The notes beneath the pieces were generated by a model that ran no database searches, was not told the DNA's origin, and saw nothing but the letters and a program-made list of their open reading frames with translations. Both the position numbers and the translations under genes were made by a program. This document shows positions 1 through 7,484 of a stretch of DNA of 28,610 bases, in pieces. The first letter of the stretch is position 1. Every line of letters starts with the position of its first letter. The stretch covers positions 1 to 28,610 of the forward strand of contig CAZMZG010000018.1 in assembly GCA_964570785.1 (NCBI GenBank). The letters are read 5' to 3'. The DNA is from Thermatribacter sp964570785 (GTDB taxonomy: Bacteria; Atribacterota; Atribacteria; Atribacterales; Thermatribacteraceae).

Positions 1-21
1 GAAGATCTCAGGTCTTTTTTT
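1..21 (+). terminator. possible terminator at the left window edge
   Basis: A short imperfect stem (bases 1-7 with 11-17, including G-T pairs, loop TCA) runs into a seven-T tract at 15-21. It may be the end of an intrinsic terminator of a gene to the left, but the window edge cuts off any longer stem, and the stem uses part of the T tract. Weak call. Confidence 0.25.
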
Positions 22-52
22 GTATCCTGGTTGAGAATGTTCAGAGTTTAAG

Positions 53-1627
53 ATGAGCAAGAGAAGATCCTTAATTGCAAATACCTTGATAGTGGCTTCG
101 GGCACCCTTTTGTCCAGGTTCATCGGTTTGTGGCGAGAAGTTTTGCTCTCAGCTGCTTTTGGAGCTTCCTGGATTACAGATGCTTTCCTTCTGGCTTATA
201 CCATTCCTAACCTCTTGCGACGTCTCTTTGCTGAGGGAGCTTTAGGTACTTCAGTAGTTCCTGTTTTTTCAGAATACCAGGGTCGGGAAAAAGAAGATGT
301 TTTTGCTTTTCTTTCCGCGGTTTTTACTGGTCTTACCGTGATAGTTGCTCTTTTATGTGGGTTAGGGATTCTTTTTGCCCCTCAGATAGTACGTTTTGTG
401 GCCTGGGGGTTTCGGGGAGACCCTGGAAAGTTAGCTCTTACTATTGACTTCACCCGTTTGATGTTTCCTTTTTTGTTACTCATTTCCTGGTCGGCTTTTT
501 TGATGGGTTCTTTGAACACCTTGCATGTTTTTAGTTGGTCGGCATTGGCCCCGGTCTTTTTTAATCTGGGGATGGTGGGGTCCTTGCTTTTTCTTAGAAA
601 GTGGGTGGATGTTTACTGTCTGGCTCTGGGAGTTTTGATTGGAGGAATGGGGCAGTTTCTTTTTCAGCTTTTCCCTTTTTATCGCCTGGGGTTGAGATTG
701 AGACCGCATTTCCACTTCTGGAAAGAACCTGGTTTCAGAAAGGTAGTGCAGCTTATGCTGCCGGTGACTTTTGCGCTGGCGGTCAGTCAGCTCAATACCC
801 TGGTGGACCGGTTAATAGCTTCCACTTGCAGGGAAGGAGCGGTTTCTGCGCTTTACTTTGCGGATAGATTGATGGAACTTCCGCTGGGAGTTTTTGGTGT
901 TGCCATTTCTACGGTCATTTTGCCTTCTCTTTCCCAGAGTATCCAGGAGGAAAAAGCGGAAAGGTGGCAGGATACGCTACTTGAGGGTTTCAGACTGGTT
1001 ATCTTCATAATGTTGCCAATAACTGTTTTTTTGATGCTTTTCCGGGGAGATTTGGTGAAAATAGTCTATCAGCGAGGAGTTTTTGATGTTGAAGCGACTT
1101 CCATGACTTCTGAGGCGCTTCTTTTTTATGCCCTGGGGCTTCCTGCTTTTTCGCTGGTCCACCTTTTTACCCGGGCTTTTTACTCTTTGCAGGATACCTA
1201 TACCCCGGTTAAAATCGGGATGCTAGTTGTGGCCTGTAACGTGGTCCTGGACTTTATTCTGGCGAGGTTCATGGGGTTTTCTGGTCTGGCTCTGGCCACT
1301 TCTCTGTGTGCTCTTTTGAATTTTCTGCTCCTGGGAATTTTTTTAAACAAGAGTCAGCCTTTAAACATGTCCGATACTGGTAATTGGTGGTGGAAGCTGG
1401 TGTTACAGATTACAGCTTTCGTGTTTTTTGCATATTTCCTGTGGAAAACCCTGGGACAGACCTTCGATGCATCGAGAATCGGTGTACTTGTGGTTATAAT
1501 ATTTATACTTGCCTTGTTTTATGTTTTTTTGACTATTGGTTTAAAGATGGAGGAGAAAAAAACGGTCGTTCTAATTTTTGAAAGGTTCTACAACAAATTT
1601 GTGAAAGGAATAAAGCGCGATGAGTAG
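53..1627 (+). CDS. murJ: Lipid II flippase MurJ (MVF family)
   Basis: This 524-residue, strongly hydrophobic protein fits the MurJ/MviN family, which flips lipid II across the cytoplasmic membrane for peptidoglycan synthesis. The N-terminus has the family pattern: SRFIGLWREVLLSAAFG at about residues 21-37, followed by DAFLLAYTIPNLLRRLFAEGA. Many membrane segments follow (14 are usual), and length is normal. A short basic tail (GIKRDE) ends the protein. The ATG at 53 has only a weak ribosome site (CAGAG), but it begins just before the first membrane helix as expected. The last 8 bases overlap lepA, so the two are probably co-transcribed and translationally coupled. The assignment is secure. 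The upstream promoter is not clear in the 52 bases available. Confidence 0.95.
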   Translation: MSKRRSLIANTLIVASGTLLSRFIGLWREVLLSAAFGASWITDAFLLAYTIPNLLRRLFAEGALGTSVVPVFSEYQGREKEDVFAFLSAVFTGLTVIVALLCGLGILFAPQIVRFVAWGFRGDPGKLALTIDFTRLMFPFLLLISWSAFLMGSLNTLHVFSWSALAPVFFNLGMVGSLLFLRKWVDVYCLALGVLIGGMGQFLFQLFPFYRLGLRLRPHFHFWKEPGFRKVVQLMLPVTFALAVSQLNTLVDRLIASTCREGAVSALYFADRLMELPLGVFGVAISTVILPSLSQSIQEEKAERWQDTLLEGFRLVIFIMLPITVFLMLFRGDLVKIVYQRGVFDVEATSMTSEALLFYALGLPAFSLVHLFTRAFYSLQDTYTPVKIGMLVVACNVVLDFILARFMGFSGLALATSLCALLNFLLLGIFLNKSQPLNMSDTGNWWWKLVLQITAFVFFAYFLWKTLGQTFDASRIGVLVVIIFILALFYVFLTIGLKMEEKKTVVLIFERFYNKFVKGIKRDE

Positions 1628-3425
1628 GCTGGATAGCATTCGCAATTTCTGTATTATTGCTCATATAGATCATGGCAAGTCCACCCTGGCTGATCGAATA
1701 CTGGAGATATGTGAGGCAATACCCAAGCAAAAAATGCGGGAGCAGTTTATGGATCAGATGGATTTGGAGAGGGAAAAGGGTATTACCATAAAAGCCAAAG
1801 CTATACGCCTGAAGTATTTTTCTAAAAGACTGCAGAAAAAATTTGTTTTTAACCTCATTGATACTCCAGGACACGTTGACTTCAGTTACGAAGTTTCAAG
1901 AAGCTTGGCTGCTTGTGAAGGTGCTTTGCTGGTTGTGGATGCTACTCAGGGAGTGGAAGCTCAAACTTATGCCCACGCCAACGTAGCGCTTTCTCAGGGA
2001 TTAACGATTATCCCGGTTATCAACAAGATTGATCTTCCCGCTTCCTCTCCAGAACGCGTTAAGGAAGAAATAGAGCATGTTCTTGGCAAGAAACATCCAC
2101 CTTTCTTTCTGGTTAGCGCTAAAACAGGTGCTGGAGTGGAGGAGCTCCTGGAGGCAGTTGTGCAATACATTCCTTCTCCTCAGGGCGATAGTGATGCTCA
2201 TCTCAGGGCTTTAATCTTTGACTCCAGCTACGACTCCTATCGGGGAGTGCTTCTTTTTGTAAGGATATTCGACGGTGCGGTAAAGCGAGGGGATAAAATT
2301 CGCGTGTTTTCCACAGGAGCTGAATTTGAGGTTACTGAAGTAGGGATTTTTAATCCCAAAATGCAACCAACGGAGGTACTCGAAGCTGGGAATGTGGGGT
2401 ATCTGGCTTGCAATATGAAAAATATTCGCGATGCCCGGGTTGGTGATAGCCTGGTTTCTGCTTTGGATCCTCATCCCAGGCCCATTCCAGGTTATAAAAA
2501 AGTCAAACCCATGGTTTTCTGTAATTTCTACCCAGTACAGTCAGAAGACTATCAAAGACTAAAGGATGCGCTGGAAAAACTCCAGCTGAACGATGCGGCT
2601 CTCAGCTTTGAGCCTGATTTTTCGGAAGCCCTGGGTTTTGGTTTTAGTTGTGGCTTTTTAGGACTTTTACATATGGAAATTACCCAGGAACGCATCGAGA
2701 GGGAATTTGGAGTGGAGGTTGTGGCTACTGCTCCTCATGTGGTGTATCATGTGCTTACCACTCGGGGTGATGTAGTCGAGGTAAAGTCGCCCAAGGATTT
2801 TCCTTCCCCTACTGAAATAGAGGAAACGGAAGAACCCTATGTACTGCTTCAAATTATTACTCCTCCAGAATACATTGGAGGAATAATGGAACTCTGTCAG
2901 TCACGCAGAGGAATATTTAAAGACATGGTTTATCTTGATGCGGAGAGAGTGCTCATTAAATACGAAATGCCTCTGGCTGAAATACTACTTGATTTTTACA
3001 GTCGGCTTAAAGCTTTGAGCCGTGGTTTTGCAAGCATGGATTACGAGTTTTCTGGTTATCGTCCTGCCAATCTGGTTAGGGTAGACATCCTGGTCAACCG
3101 GGATCGGGTGGATGGCTTATCTTTTATATGTTGTAAGGAGCAAGCTTATTACCGTGCACGGCAGATGGTTGCCCAGTTAAAGGAAATCATTCCCCGCCAG
3201 CTTTTTGCGGTAGCTATTCAAGCCAGTATCGGTGGTAAGGTTATTGCCCGGGAAGACATTCCTGCTTTGCGCAAGGATGTTCTACAAAAGTGTTATGGTG
3301 GGGACGTGACCCGCAAAAGGAAGCTTCTTGAAAAACAGAAAGAAGGCAAAAAGAGGATGAAGGCCATTGGCAAAGTGCGCATACCTCAAGAAGCTTTCCT
3401 GGTAGTTTTAAAAAGTGGGCAATGA
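1620..3425 (+). CDS. lepA: Elongation factor 4 (LepA), ribosome back-translocating GTPase
   Basis: LepA is a translational GTPase acting on ribosomes stalled or mis-translocated under stress. All G motifs are visible: AHIDHGKST at residues 14-22 (P loop), DLEREKGITI (switch I region), DTPGHVDF (G3), NKIDLP (G4) and SAKTG (G5). The EF-G-like domains and the LepA-specific C-terminal domain follow (VNRDRVDGLSFI, ARQMVAQLKEIIPRQLF, GGDVTRKRKLLEKQKEGK). At 601 residues it is full length. An SD-like AAAGGA lies about 12 bases upstream of the ATG, which overlaps the murJ stop. Its own stop overlaps the hemW start as ATGA. In Bacillus subtilis lepA is likewise followed by hemW, which supports the call. 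Confidence 0.97.
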   Translation: MSRLDSIRNFCIIAHIDHGKSTLADRILEICEAIPKQKMREQFMDQMDLEREKGITIKAKAIRLKYFSKRLQKKFVFNLIDTPGHVDFSYEVSRSLAACEGALLVVDATQGVEAQTYAHANVALSQGLTIIPVINKIDLPASSPERVKEEIEHVLGKKHPPFFLVSAKTGAGVEELLEAVVQYIPSPQGDSDAHLRALIFDSSYDSYRGVLLFVRIFDGAVKRGDKIRVFSTGAEFEVTEVGIFNPKMQPTEVLEAGNVGYLACNMKNIRDARVGDSLVSALDPHPRPIPGYKKVKPMVFCNFYPVQSEDYQRLKDALEKLQLNDAALSFEPDFSEALGFGFSCGFLGLLHMEITQERIEREFGVEVVATAPHVVYHVLTTRGDVVEVKSPKDFPSPTEIEETEEPYVLLQIITPPEYIGGIMELCQSRRGIFKDMVYLDAERVLIKYEMPLAEILLDFYSRLKALSRGFASMDYEFSGYRPANLVRVDILVNRDRVDGLSFICCKEQAYYRARQMVAQLKEIIPRQLFAVAIQASIGGKVIAREDIPALRKDVLQKCYGGDVTRKRKLLEKQKEGKKRMKAIGKVRIPQEAFLVVLKSGQ

Positions 3426-4567
3426 GGAAGCTTTCGCTTTACCTTCACTTCCCGTTTTGTCTGGGGAAGTGCACTTACTGTGATTTTGTTTCTTATCCCT
3501 GGGGTTTGCACCGGGATTGGAAAAGTTACCTCACTTTGCTTCGCAAGGAACTCCTGCTTAAAGTCCAATCTTTCGACTTGGAAGGCAGTTTCCTGGAGAG
3601 TATTTACTTTGGTGGAGGTACTCCCTCACTGCTTCCTGCTTTTTCGATAGGCGACTTTTTGCTTTATCTTCAGCGTTTCTTCAAGTGCTCAGAAAAAATA
3701 GAAATTACTGTTGAGGTGAATCCGGGGACCATTGACGAAAACTGGCTTAAAGAAGCCATCTGTAGCGGAGTGAGCCGCATTCAAGTAGGAGTGCAGAGCT
3801 TTGATCGGCGTTTTTTGCGCTTTGCAAGAAGGGTTTGCAGGGTGGAGGATACGTACGCTGTCTTGGAGCTGCTCAGCGAGCAAGATTTCCAGAATTGGGG
3901 AGCAGATCTTATCTACGGCTGGCCTTTTCAGAGTTTTTCTGAGTGGCAAAGGGATTTGGAGAAGCTCTTGAACTTTAATCCCTTTCATATCTCTGTTTAT
4001 GAGCTCTCGATCCATTTTCCCGTTCCTATGGCCTGGTTTGAAAAAAAACATCCTCGCAGCTTCCCCTCTGATGACGAAAAGGCAAAGTGGCTTTCCTGGA
4101 CTAGGGACTGGCTTACCCAAAAGGGCTATGTTCACTATGAAATTTCCAATTTTGCGAAACCCGGCTTTGAGTGCCGACATAACCTCCGTTACTGGCGTAA
4201 TGAAGAGTATCTTGGTTTGGGGGTAGCAGCCTGGTCATACCTTGAGGGTGAACGCCACCGAAACTCCAAGCATCTGAAAAATTACCGTTCACGCCTTGAG
4301 AATGATTCTTTGCCTATCGAGTACCGGGAAACTCTTTCGCTTGTCCGAAAGTTAGAAGAAGAAATGTTTCTCCGCCTGCGCACCAGTGAAGGAGTTGATG
4401 TGGAAGTTCTCAGCCGGAAATACCCAGCTGTGCTGGTTGGAGAAAAAGTTAAACGCTTAGAGTTTCTCTTGAGAGAGGGTTTTTTGCAGAGGAAAAGCTC
4501 TCGTTACTTTCTCACTCCCCGGGGGATACTGGTTGCCAACCAGGTTTTTTCCGAAATTATTGATTGA
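3422..4567 (+). CDS. hemW: Radical SAM heme chaperone HemW
   Basis: The radical SAM cluster motif is C13-X3-C17-X2-C20 followed by D-F. HemW has this CxxxCxxCxF form, whereas coproporphyrinogen dehydrogenase HemN has a further Cys (CxxxCxxCxC). So this is HemW-type, a heme-binding protein thought to insert heme into respiratory enzymes, and not proof of heme synthesis. FGGGTPSLL (SAM-binding GGGTPS), TVEVNPGTID, RIQVGVQSFD and EISNFAKPGFECRHNLRYW are further family marks. The C-terminal winged-helix part is present (EEEMFLRLRTSEGVD). Length 381 is normal. The ATG lies inside the lepA stop (ATGA), so translation is probably coupled. It is the last gene of the murJ-lepA-hemW unit. Confidence 0.93.
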   Translation: MRKLSLYLHFPFCLGKCTYCDFVSYPWGLHRDWKSYLTLLRKELLLKVQSFDLEGSFLESIYFGGGTPSLLPAFSIGDFLLYLQRFFKCSEKIEITVEVNPGTIDENWLKEAICSGVSRIQVGVQSFDRRFLRFARRVCRVEDTYAVLELLSEQDFQNWGADLIYGWPFQSFSEWQRDLEKLLNFNPFHISVYELSIHFPVPMAWFEKKHPRSFPSDDEKAKWLSWTRDWLTQKGYVHYEISNFAKPGFECRHNLRYWRNEEYLGLGVAAWSYLEGERHRNSKHLKNYRSRLENDSLPIEYRETLSLVRKLEEEMFLRLRTSEGVDVEVLSRKYPAVLVGEKVKRLEFLLREGFLQRKSSRYFLTPRGILVANQVFSEIID

Positions 4568-4588
4568 AGGCATTTTTTCTGCTATTTT
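4560..4588 (+). promoter_or_regulatory. candidate sigma70 promoter for the rhomboid gene
   Basis: TTGATT (4560-4565), a 17-base spacer and TATTTT (4583-4588) form a plausible -35/-10 pair. The predicted start site, seven bases past the -10, falls on 4595, the A of the rhomboid ATG. No Shine-Dalgarno sequence lies in the 27-base gap. Each box matches consensus at only 4 of 6 positions, so this is moderate evidence. Confidence 0.45.
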
Positions 4589-4594
4589 TAATGC

Positions 4595-5278
4595 ATGATT
4601 CCGATTAGAGATGAACTGCCAACTCGCAGATTTCCTTACGTTACGGTTGTTCTTATTGTTTTGAACATCCTGTTTTTTCTCTACGAGCTGAGCCTGGGGT
4701 CTCGGCTTGAGGCTTTTGTCTATCAGGCGGGCTTGATTCCAGCAGTACTGTGGGGCAAGGTTCATTTCTGGGCGGGTTTACCTTCTTACCTTCGGATTTT
4801 TTCCTCCATGTTTTTGCACGGAGGCCTCGTGCACCTTTTCTTCAACATGCTTTATCTGTGGATTTTTGGGAATAACGTCGAAGATTTTCTAGGTCATTTT
4901 CATTTTCTTCTCTTCTACCTTGGTTGCGGTACTTCTGCTGCACTGGTACATGCTATATTGTTTCCTTCTTCAACCGTTCCTGTAGTGGGAGCGAGTGGGG
5001 CTATAGCTGGGGTTATGGGAGGATATCTGGTGCTTTTTCCCTATGCGCGGGTCATAGTCCTCGTTTTTCTGGGGTTTTTCATTACTTTTATACGCGTTCC
5101 TGCTGCGCTACTCTTGCTTTTGTGGATTTTTCTACAAATAATGTATGGGGCTTTTTCCTTTCTCCTGCCTAACGCTGGGGGAGTTGCCTGGTTCGCTCAC
5201 ATAGGTGGTTTTTTAGTAGGGGCTTTTTGGTGTAAGATGATGGCAAGCAGGTATTACTATAGGAAGTTTCTCTGGTAG
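4595..5278 (+). CDS. Rhomboid family intramembrane serine protease
   Basis: This 227-residue membrane protein carries the rhomboid catalytic signatures. The H75-x4-H80-x3-N84 stretch (HGGLVHLFFNMLYLW) supplies the oxyanion Asn in the second helix. VGAS134GAIAGVMGG holds the catalytic serine, and AH202IGGFLVGA holds the catalytic histidine. All dyad residues are intact, so it is probably an active protease cleaving membrane-protein substrates; the substrate is unknown. About six membrane segments are visible, and the N-terminus (IPIRDELPTRRFPYVT) is typical of short bacterial rhomboids. No SD sequence precedes the ATG and a promoter sits directly against it (see findings). It is 27 bases after hemW and 30 bases before the CBS gene. 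Confidence 0.9.
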   Translation: MIPIRDELPTRRFPYVTVVLIVLNILFFLYELSLGSRLEAFVYQAGLIPAVLWGKVHFWAGLPSYLRIFSSMFLHGGLVHLFFNMLYLWIFGNNVEDFLGHFHFLLFYLGCGTSAALVHAILFPSSTVPVVGASGAIAGVMGGYLVLFPYARVIVLVFLGFFITFIRVPAALLLLLWIFLQIMYGAFSFLLPNAGGVAWFAHIGGFLVGAFWCKMMASRYYYRKFLW

Positions 5279-5284
5279 CTGGAA

Positions 5285-5293
5285 TGATAAAAT
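5285..5293 (+). promoter_or_regulatory. possible extended -10 element before the CBS gene
   Basis: TG-A-TAAAAT fits an extended -10 (TGnTATAAT) ending 15 bases before the ATG at 5309. No good -35 is visible, which an extended -10 can tolerate. However, the predicted start site at about 5300 would lie within the GGGGGC ribosome site, so this is a weak call. Confidence 0.3.
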
Positions 5294-5308
5294 TAAAAGG
5301 GGGCAGAG

Positions 5309-5752
5309 ATGGTGTTGGTTAAAGAGATTATGTCTCCAGAAGTTTTTACAGTAAACGATTTTGATCCGCTTTCTGAGGTTCTCCATTTTCTGGATCGCAG
5401 GAAAATTGATGGAGTTCCGGTTGTCGACCTGGAACAGCGTCTGGTTGGGTATTTCTCAGCCAAAAAATTTATGCAGTTTGTATCGGAAGAAGCCCAGAAA
5501 GAAGTAGCCCTGGGCAAACCCTTTTCCAGGTCTTTTGAAGAAGTACTTAAGGAGCATGCTTCCAGTGAAGTTTCAGAGTATATGATGGAAAATCCCGACT
5601 ATATAGAAACTGACGAAGAAATCGAGGATGTGCTCGACTTTCTTATGAGTACCGATATGGAAGTTGTTCCGGTTGTAAAAGGAGGTAAGGTGGCGGGTGT
5701 TATTTATCGAGCTCGTTTTTTAAGCGCATTGCTCCGAAATAAAGGCAAGTAA
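5309..5752 (+). CDS. CBS-domain pair (Bateman module) protein
   Basis: The 147-residue protein is essentially one Bateman module. CBS1 covers about residues 1-60 (VKEIMSPEVFTVNDFDPLSEVLHFLDRRKIDGVPVVD). CBS2 covers about 90-145 (VSEYMMENPDYIETDEEIEDVLDFLMSTDMEVVPVV). A charged helical linker separates them. Such stand-alone modules bind adenine nucleotides and often regulate a partner, but no enzyme domain is fused here, so the ligand and partner are unknown. Its place between a rhomboid protease and pgk does not name the partner. A GGGGGC purine tract serves as ribosome site. It ends 35 bases before pgk and may share its transcript. Confidence 0.88.
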   Translation: MVLVKEIMSPEVFTVNDFDPLSEVLHFLDRRKIDGVPVVDLEQRLVGYFSAKKFMQFVSEEAQKEVALGKPFSRSFEEVLKEHASSEVSEYMMENPDYIETDEEIEDVLDFLMSTDMEVVPVVKGGKVAGVIYRARFLSALLRNKGK

Positions 5753-5758
5753 GTGGTT

Positions 5759-5764
5759 TATACT
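5759..5764 (+). promoter_or_regulatory. possible -10 box for pgk
   Basis: TATACT matches the -10 consensus at five of six bases and would start a transcript near 5771, leaving a 17-base leader that includes the GGAGG site at 5775-5779. No -35 at suitable spacing was seen, so it could be fortuitous. Confidence 0.3.
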
Positions 5765-5787
5765 GAAAAGTAAAGGAGGCAGGAGGT

Positions 5788-6981
5788 ATGAACAAAAAAA
5801 CCATAAAAAACCTTGGTAAAGAGGAGCTTCAGGGTAAGAGAGTGCTGGTGCGAGTAGATTTTAATGTACCTCTCAACGAAAAAGGAGAAGTTACCGACAA
5901 CACACGCATTGTGAGCAGTTTGCCCACCATTAAATATCTGATAGAGAATGGTGCTAAGATCGTTTTGGTTTCTCATCTGGGGAGGCCCAAGGGCAAGGTT
6001 AAGGAAGAGTTGCGTATGGATCCTGTGGCCCGGGAACTGGAAAAGCTCCTGGGGCAAAAGGTGCGTAAGGTTAATCAGTGCGTGGGCGAAGAGGTTGAAA
6101 AAACGGTGACTGAGCTTAAAGAAGGGGAAGTATTGCTGCTTGAAAATGTCCGCTTTTATCCTGGAGAAGAAGGTGGCGATGAGGACTTTGCCCGCCAGCT
6201 CGCCAAACTGGCTGATATCTATGTTAATGACGCCTTTGGCACTGCCCACCGTGCTCATGCCTCGACTGCTTTGGTGGCCAGGTTCCTTCCTGCTTATGCA
6301 GGGTTCCTTATGGAAAAGGAACTTCAGGTACTGGGCGAGAAACTCAACAACCCGGACAGGCCGTTCTTGGCCATTCTGGGTGGAGCGAAGATCTCGAGCA
6401 AGATTGGAGTTATTCGCAAGCTGCTTGAAAAGGTCGACATCCTGCTTATAGGTGGAGGCATGTCTTATACCTTTATCAAGGCCATGGGCTATGAAGTGGG
6501 TAAGTCTCTTCTTGAAGAGTCCATGATTGAGGAAGCCAAGAAAATCATGGAAAAGGCGAAAGAGCTGAAGGTTACCTTTGAACTTCCTGAAGATTTTGTG
6601 GTAGCACCGGAAGGTAAGGAAGGAGTGCCTATTCGTGTAGTTAAGTGGAACGAAATTCCTCCCGATATGGGTGGTTTTGATATCGGACCTGAAACTGTGG
6701 AAAAATTTGGAAGCTTTATAGAAAAAGCTAAAACCATCTTCTGGAACGGGCCGCTGGGACTTTTTGAAGTCGATTGTTTTGCTAAAGGTACTGTTGAAAT
6801 TGCTAAAAAAGTGGCTGCAAGCGGTGCGGTTGCTATCGTTGGAGGTGGGGATACCATTGCGGCCATCAAAAAAGCAGGTGTTGAAGATAAAATTACTCAT
6901 ATTTCGACTGGAGGAGGAGCATCGCTGGAATTTGTAGAGGGCAAAAAGCTTCCTGGAGTAGAAGCACTGCTCGATAAATAG
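5788..6981 (+). CDS. pgk: Phosphoglycerate kinase
   Basis: PGK transfers phosphate between 1,3-bisphosphoglycerate and ADP in glycolysis/gluconeogenesis (cytosol). Motifs run in family order: VRVDFNVPLN near the N-terminus, DNTRI, SHLGRPKGK, LLLENVRFYPGEE, YVNDAFGTAHRAHAS, GGAKISSKIGVI, NGPLGLFE, GGGDTIAAIKKAG and the C-terminal STGGGASLEFVEGKKLPGVEAL. Length 397 is standard. Two GGAGG-like sites precede the ATG; the one at 5775-5779 has the better 8-base spacing. GAPDH and triosephosphate isomerase, often beside pgk, are not in the window. The stop codon directly abuts the stop of the convergent Mut7-C gene with no spacer. Confidence 0.98.
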   Translation: MNKKTIKNLGKEELQGKRVLVRVDFNVPLNEKGEVTDNTRIVSSLPTIKYLIENGAKIVLVSHLGRPKGKVKEELRMDPVARELEKLLGQKVRKVNQCVGEEVEKTVTELKEGEVLLLENVRFYPGEEGGDEDFARQLAKLADIYVNDAFGTAHRAHASTALVARFLPAYAGFLMEKELQVLGEKLNNPDRPFLAILGGAKISSKIGVIRKLLEKVDILLIGGGMSYTFIKAMGYEVGKSLLEESMIEEAKKIMEKAKELKVTFELPEDFVVAPEGKEGVPIRVVKWNEIPPDMGGFDIGPETVEKFGSFIEKAKTIFWNGPLGLFEVDCFAKGTVEIAKKVAASGAVAIVGGGDTIAAIKKAGVEDKITHISTGGGASLEFVEGKKLPGVEALLDK

Positions 6982-7440
6982 TTATTTTGCTTTATTAGTT
7001 GCGCACTGGCAGAGACGAGCAATTTTCTGCCAGTGCGTTCCCGGCCAGTACACCTTCTGACAAGAGGGGCATTGGGTAAATTTATTGAAGCTTTGATATA
7101 CAAAAAGGGGAACATGTTTTTTGGCTTGGTCGCGGCTGATCGGTAACAATATTTCGTTGCAGTGAGGACAGCGTGACTCGTTGAGTCTGGGAAACAATCT
7201 AAAGCGTTCGAAGACTTCCTGAAGCTGTTCCTGGATGGAGAGAGAGTTGACAATATATACCAGATTGGGCTCCAGGTGTTGCATTTCAAGATCTCGGGTA
7301 AGGACAAATCTTTTCTCAAAACGAGCAAGGGCTATTATTTTTGGGTCAGAGAGGTAGCGTATGTAAAGGGTATCGTAACCACTAATCCTTAACCATCGCG
7401 CTAACTTACCCAGCATACAGTCAGCGATAAATTTAACCAT
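6982..7440 (-). CDS. Mut7-C RNase domain protein with zinc ribbon
   Basis: The 152-residue protein begins with the Mut7-C signature (FIADCMLGKLARWLRISGYDT), a PIN-like RNase fold. Candidate acidic active-site residues are D7, D32 and D50 (LTRD50LEM). The C-terminal half holds a four-Cys zinc ribbon, C91-x2-C94 and C124-x2-C127, and ends with the WPGTHW pattern common in this family. Bacterial members are believed to act on RNA, but their substrates are poorly known. The start has no SD; a TATAAT sits nine bases upstream. It is the only minus-strand gene between pgk and the FGGY kinase and shares a 44-base divergent gap with the latter. Confidence 0.85.
   Translation of the reverse strand: MVKFIADCMLGKLARWLRISGYDTLYIRYLSDPKIIALARFEKRFVLTRDLEMQHLEPNLVYIVNSLSIQEQLQEVFERFRLFPRLNESRCPHCNEILLPISRDQAKKHVPLFVYQSFNKFTQCPSCQKVYWPGTHWQKIARLCQCATNKAK
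7002..7037. other. strong stem-loop in the 3' end of the Mut7-C gene, just past pgk
   Basis: Bases 7002-7015 pair with 7024-7037 without mismatch (one G-T), leaving an 8-base loop. The stem is GC rich (CGCACTGGCAG / CTGCCAGTGCG). It lies 20 bases after the pgk stop and inside codons about 135-147 of the minus-strand gene. No T tract follows on either strand, so it is not a classical intrinsic terminator, but it may protect or end the pgk transcript. Confidence 0.55.
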
Positions 7441-7449
7441 GACGGATTT

Positions 7450-7455
7450 ATTATA
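7450..7455 (-). promoter_or_regulatory. consensus -10 box (TATAAT) for the Mut7-C gene
   Basis: On the minus strand TATAAT ends nine bases before the ATG at 7440, so the predicted start is near 7443 with a leader of about three bases. There is no SD. No recognisable -35 is present at 16-18 bases. On the plus strand the same bases give TATTAT (7449-7454), which could serve the FGGY gene. Confidence 0.45.
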
Positions 7456-7484
7456 CCCCTTTTGAAAGGATGGGAGGTTTTGAG

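Noticed and set aside
3422..4567. Calling this gene HemN (coproporphyrinogen dehydrogenase)
   Set aside because: The residue two past the third cluster Cys is Phe, not the fourth Cys of HemN, and the gene follows lepA as hemW often does.
5758..6900. A 380-codon minus-strand open frame opposite pgk
   Set aside because: It mirrors the whole pgk gene, has a composition unlike the neighbouring proteins, no recognised domain, and pgk is unambiguous.
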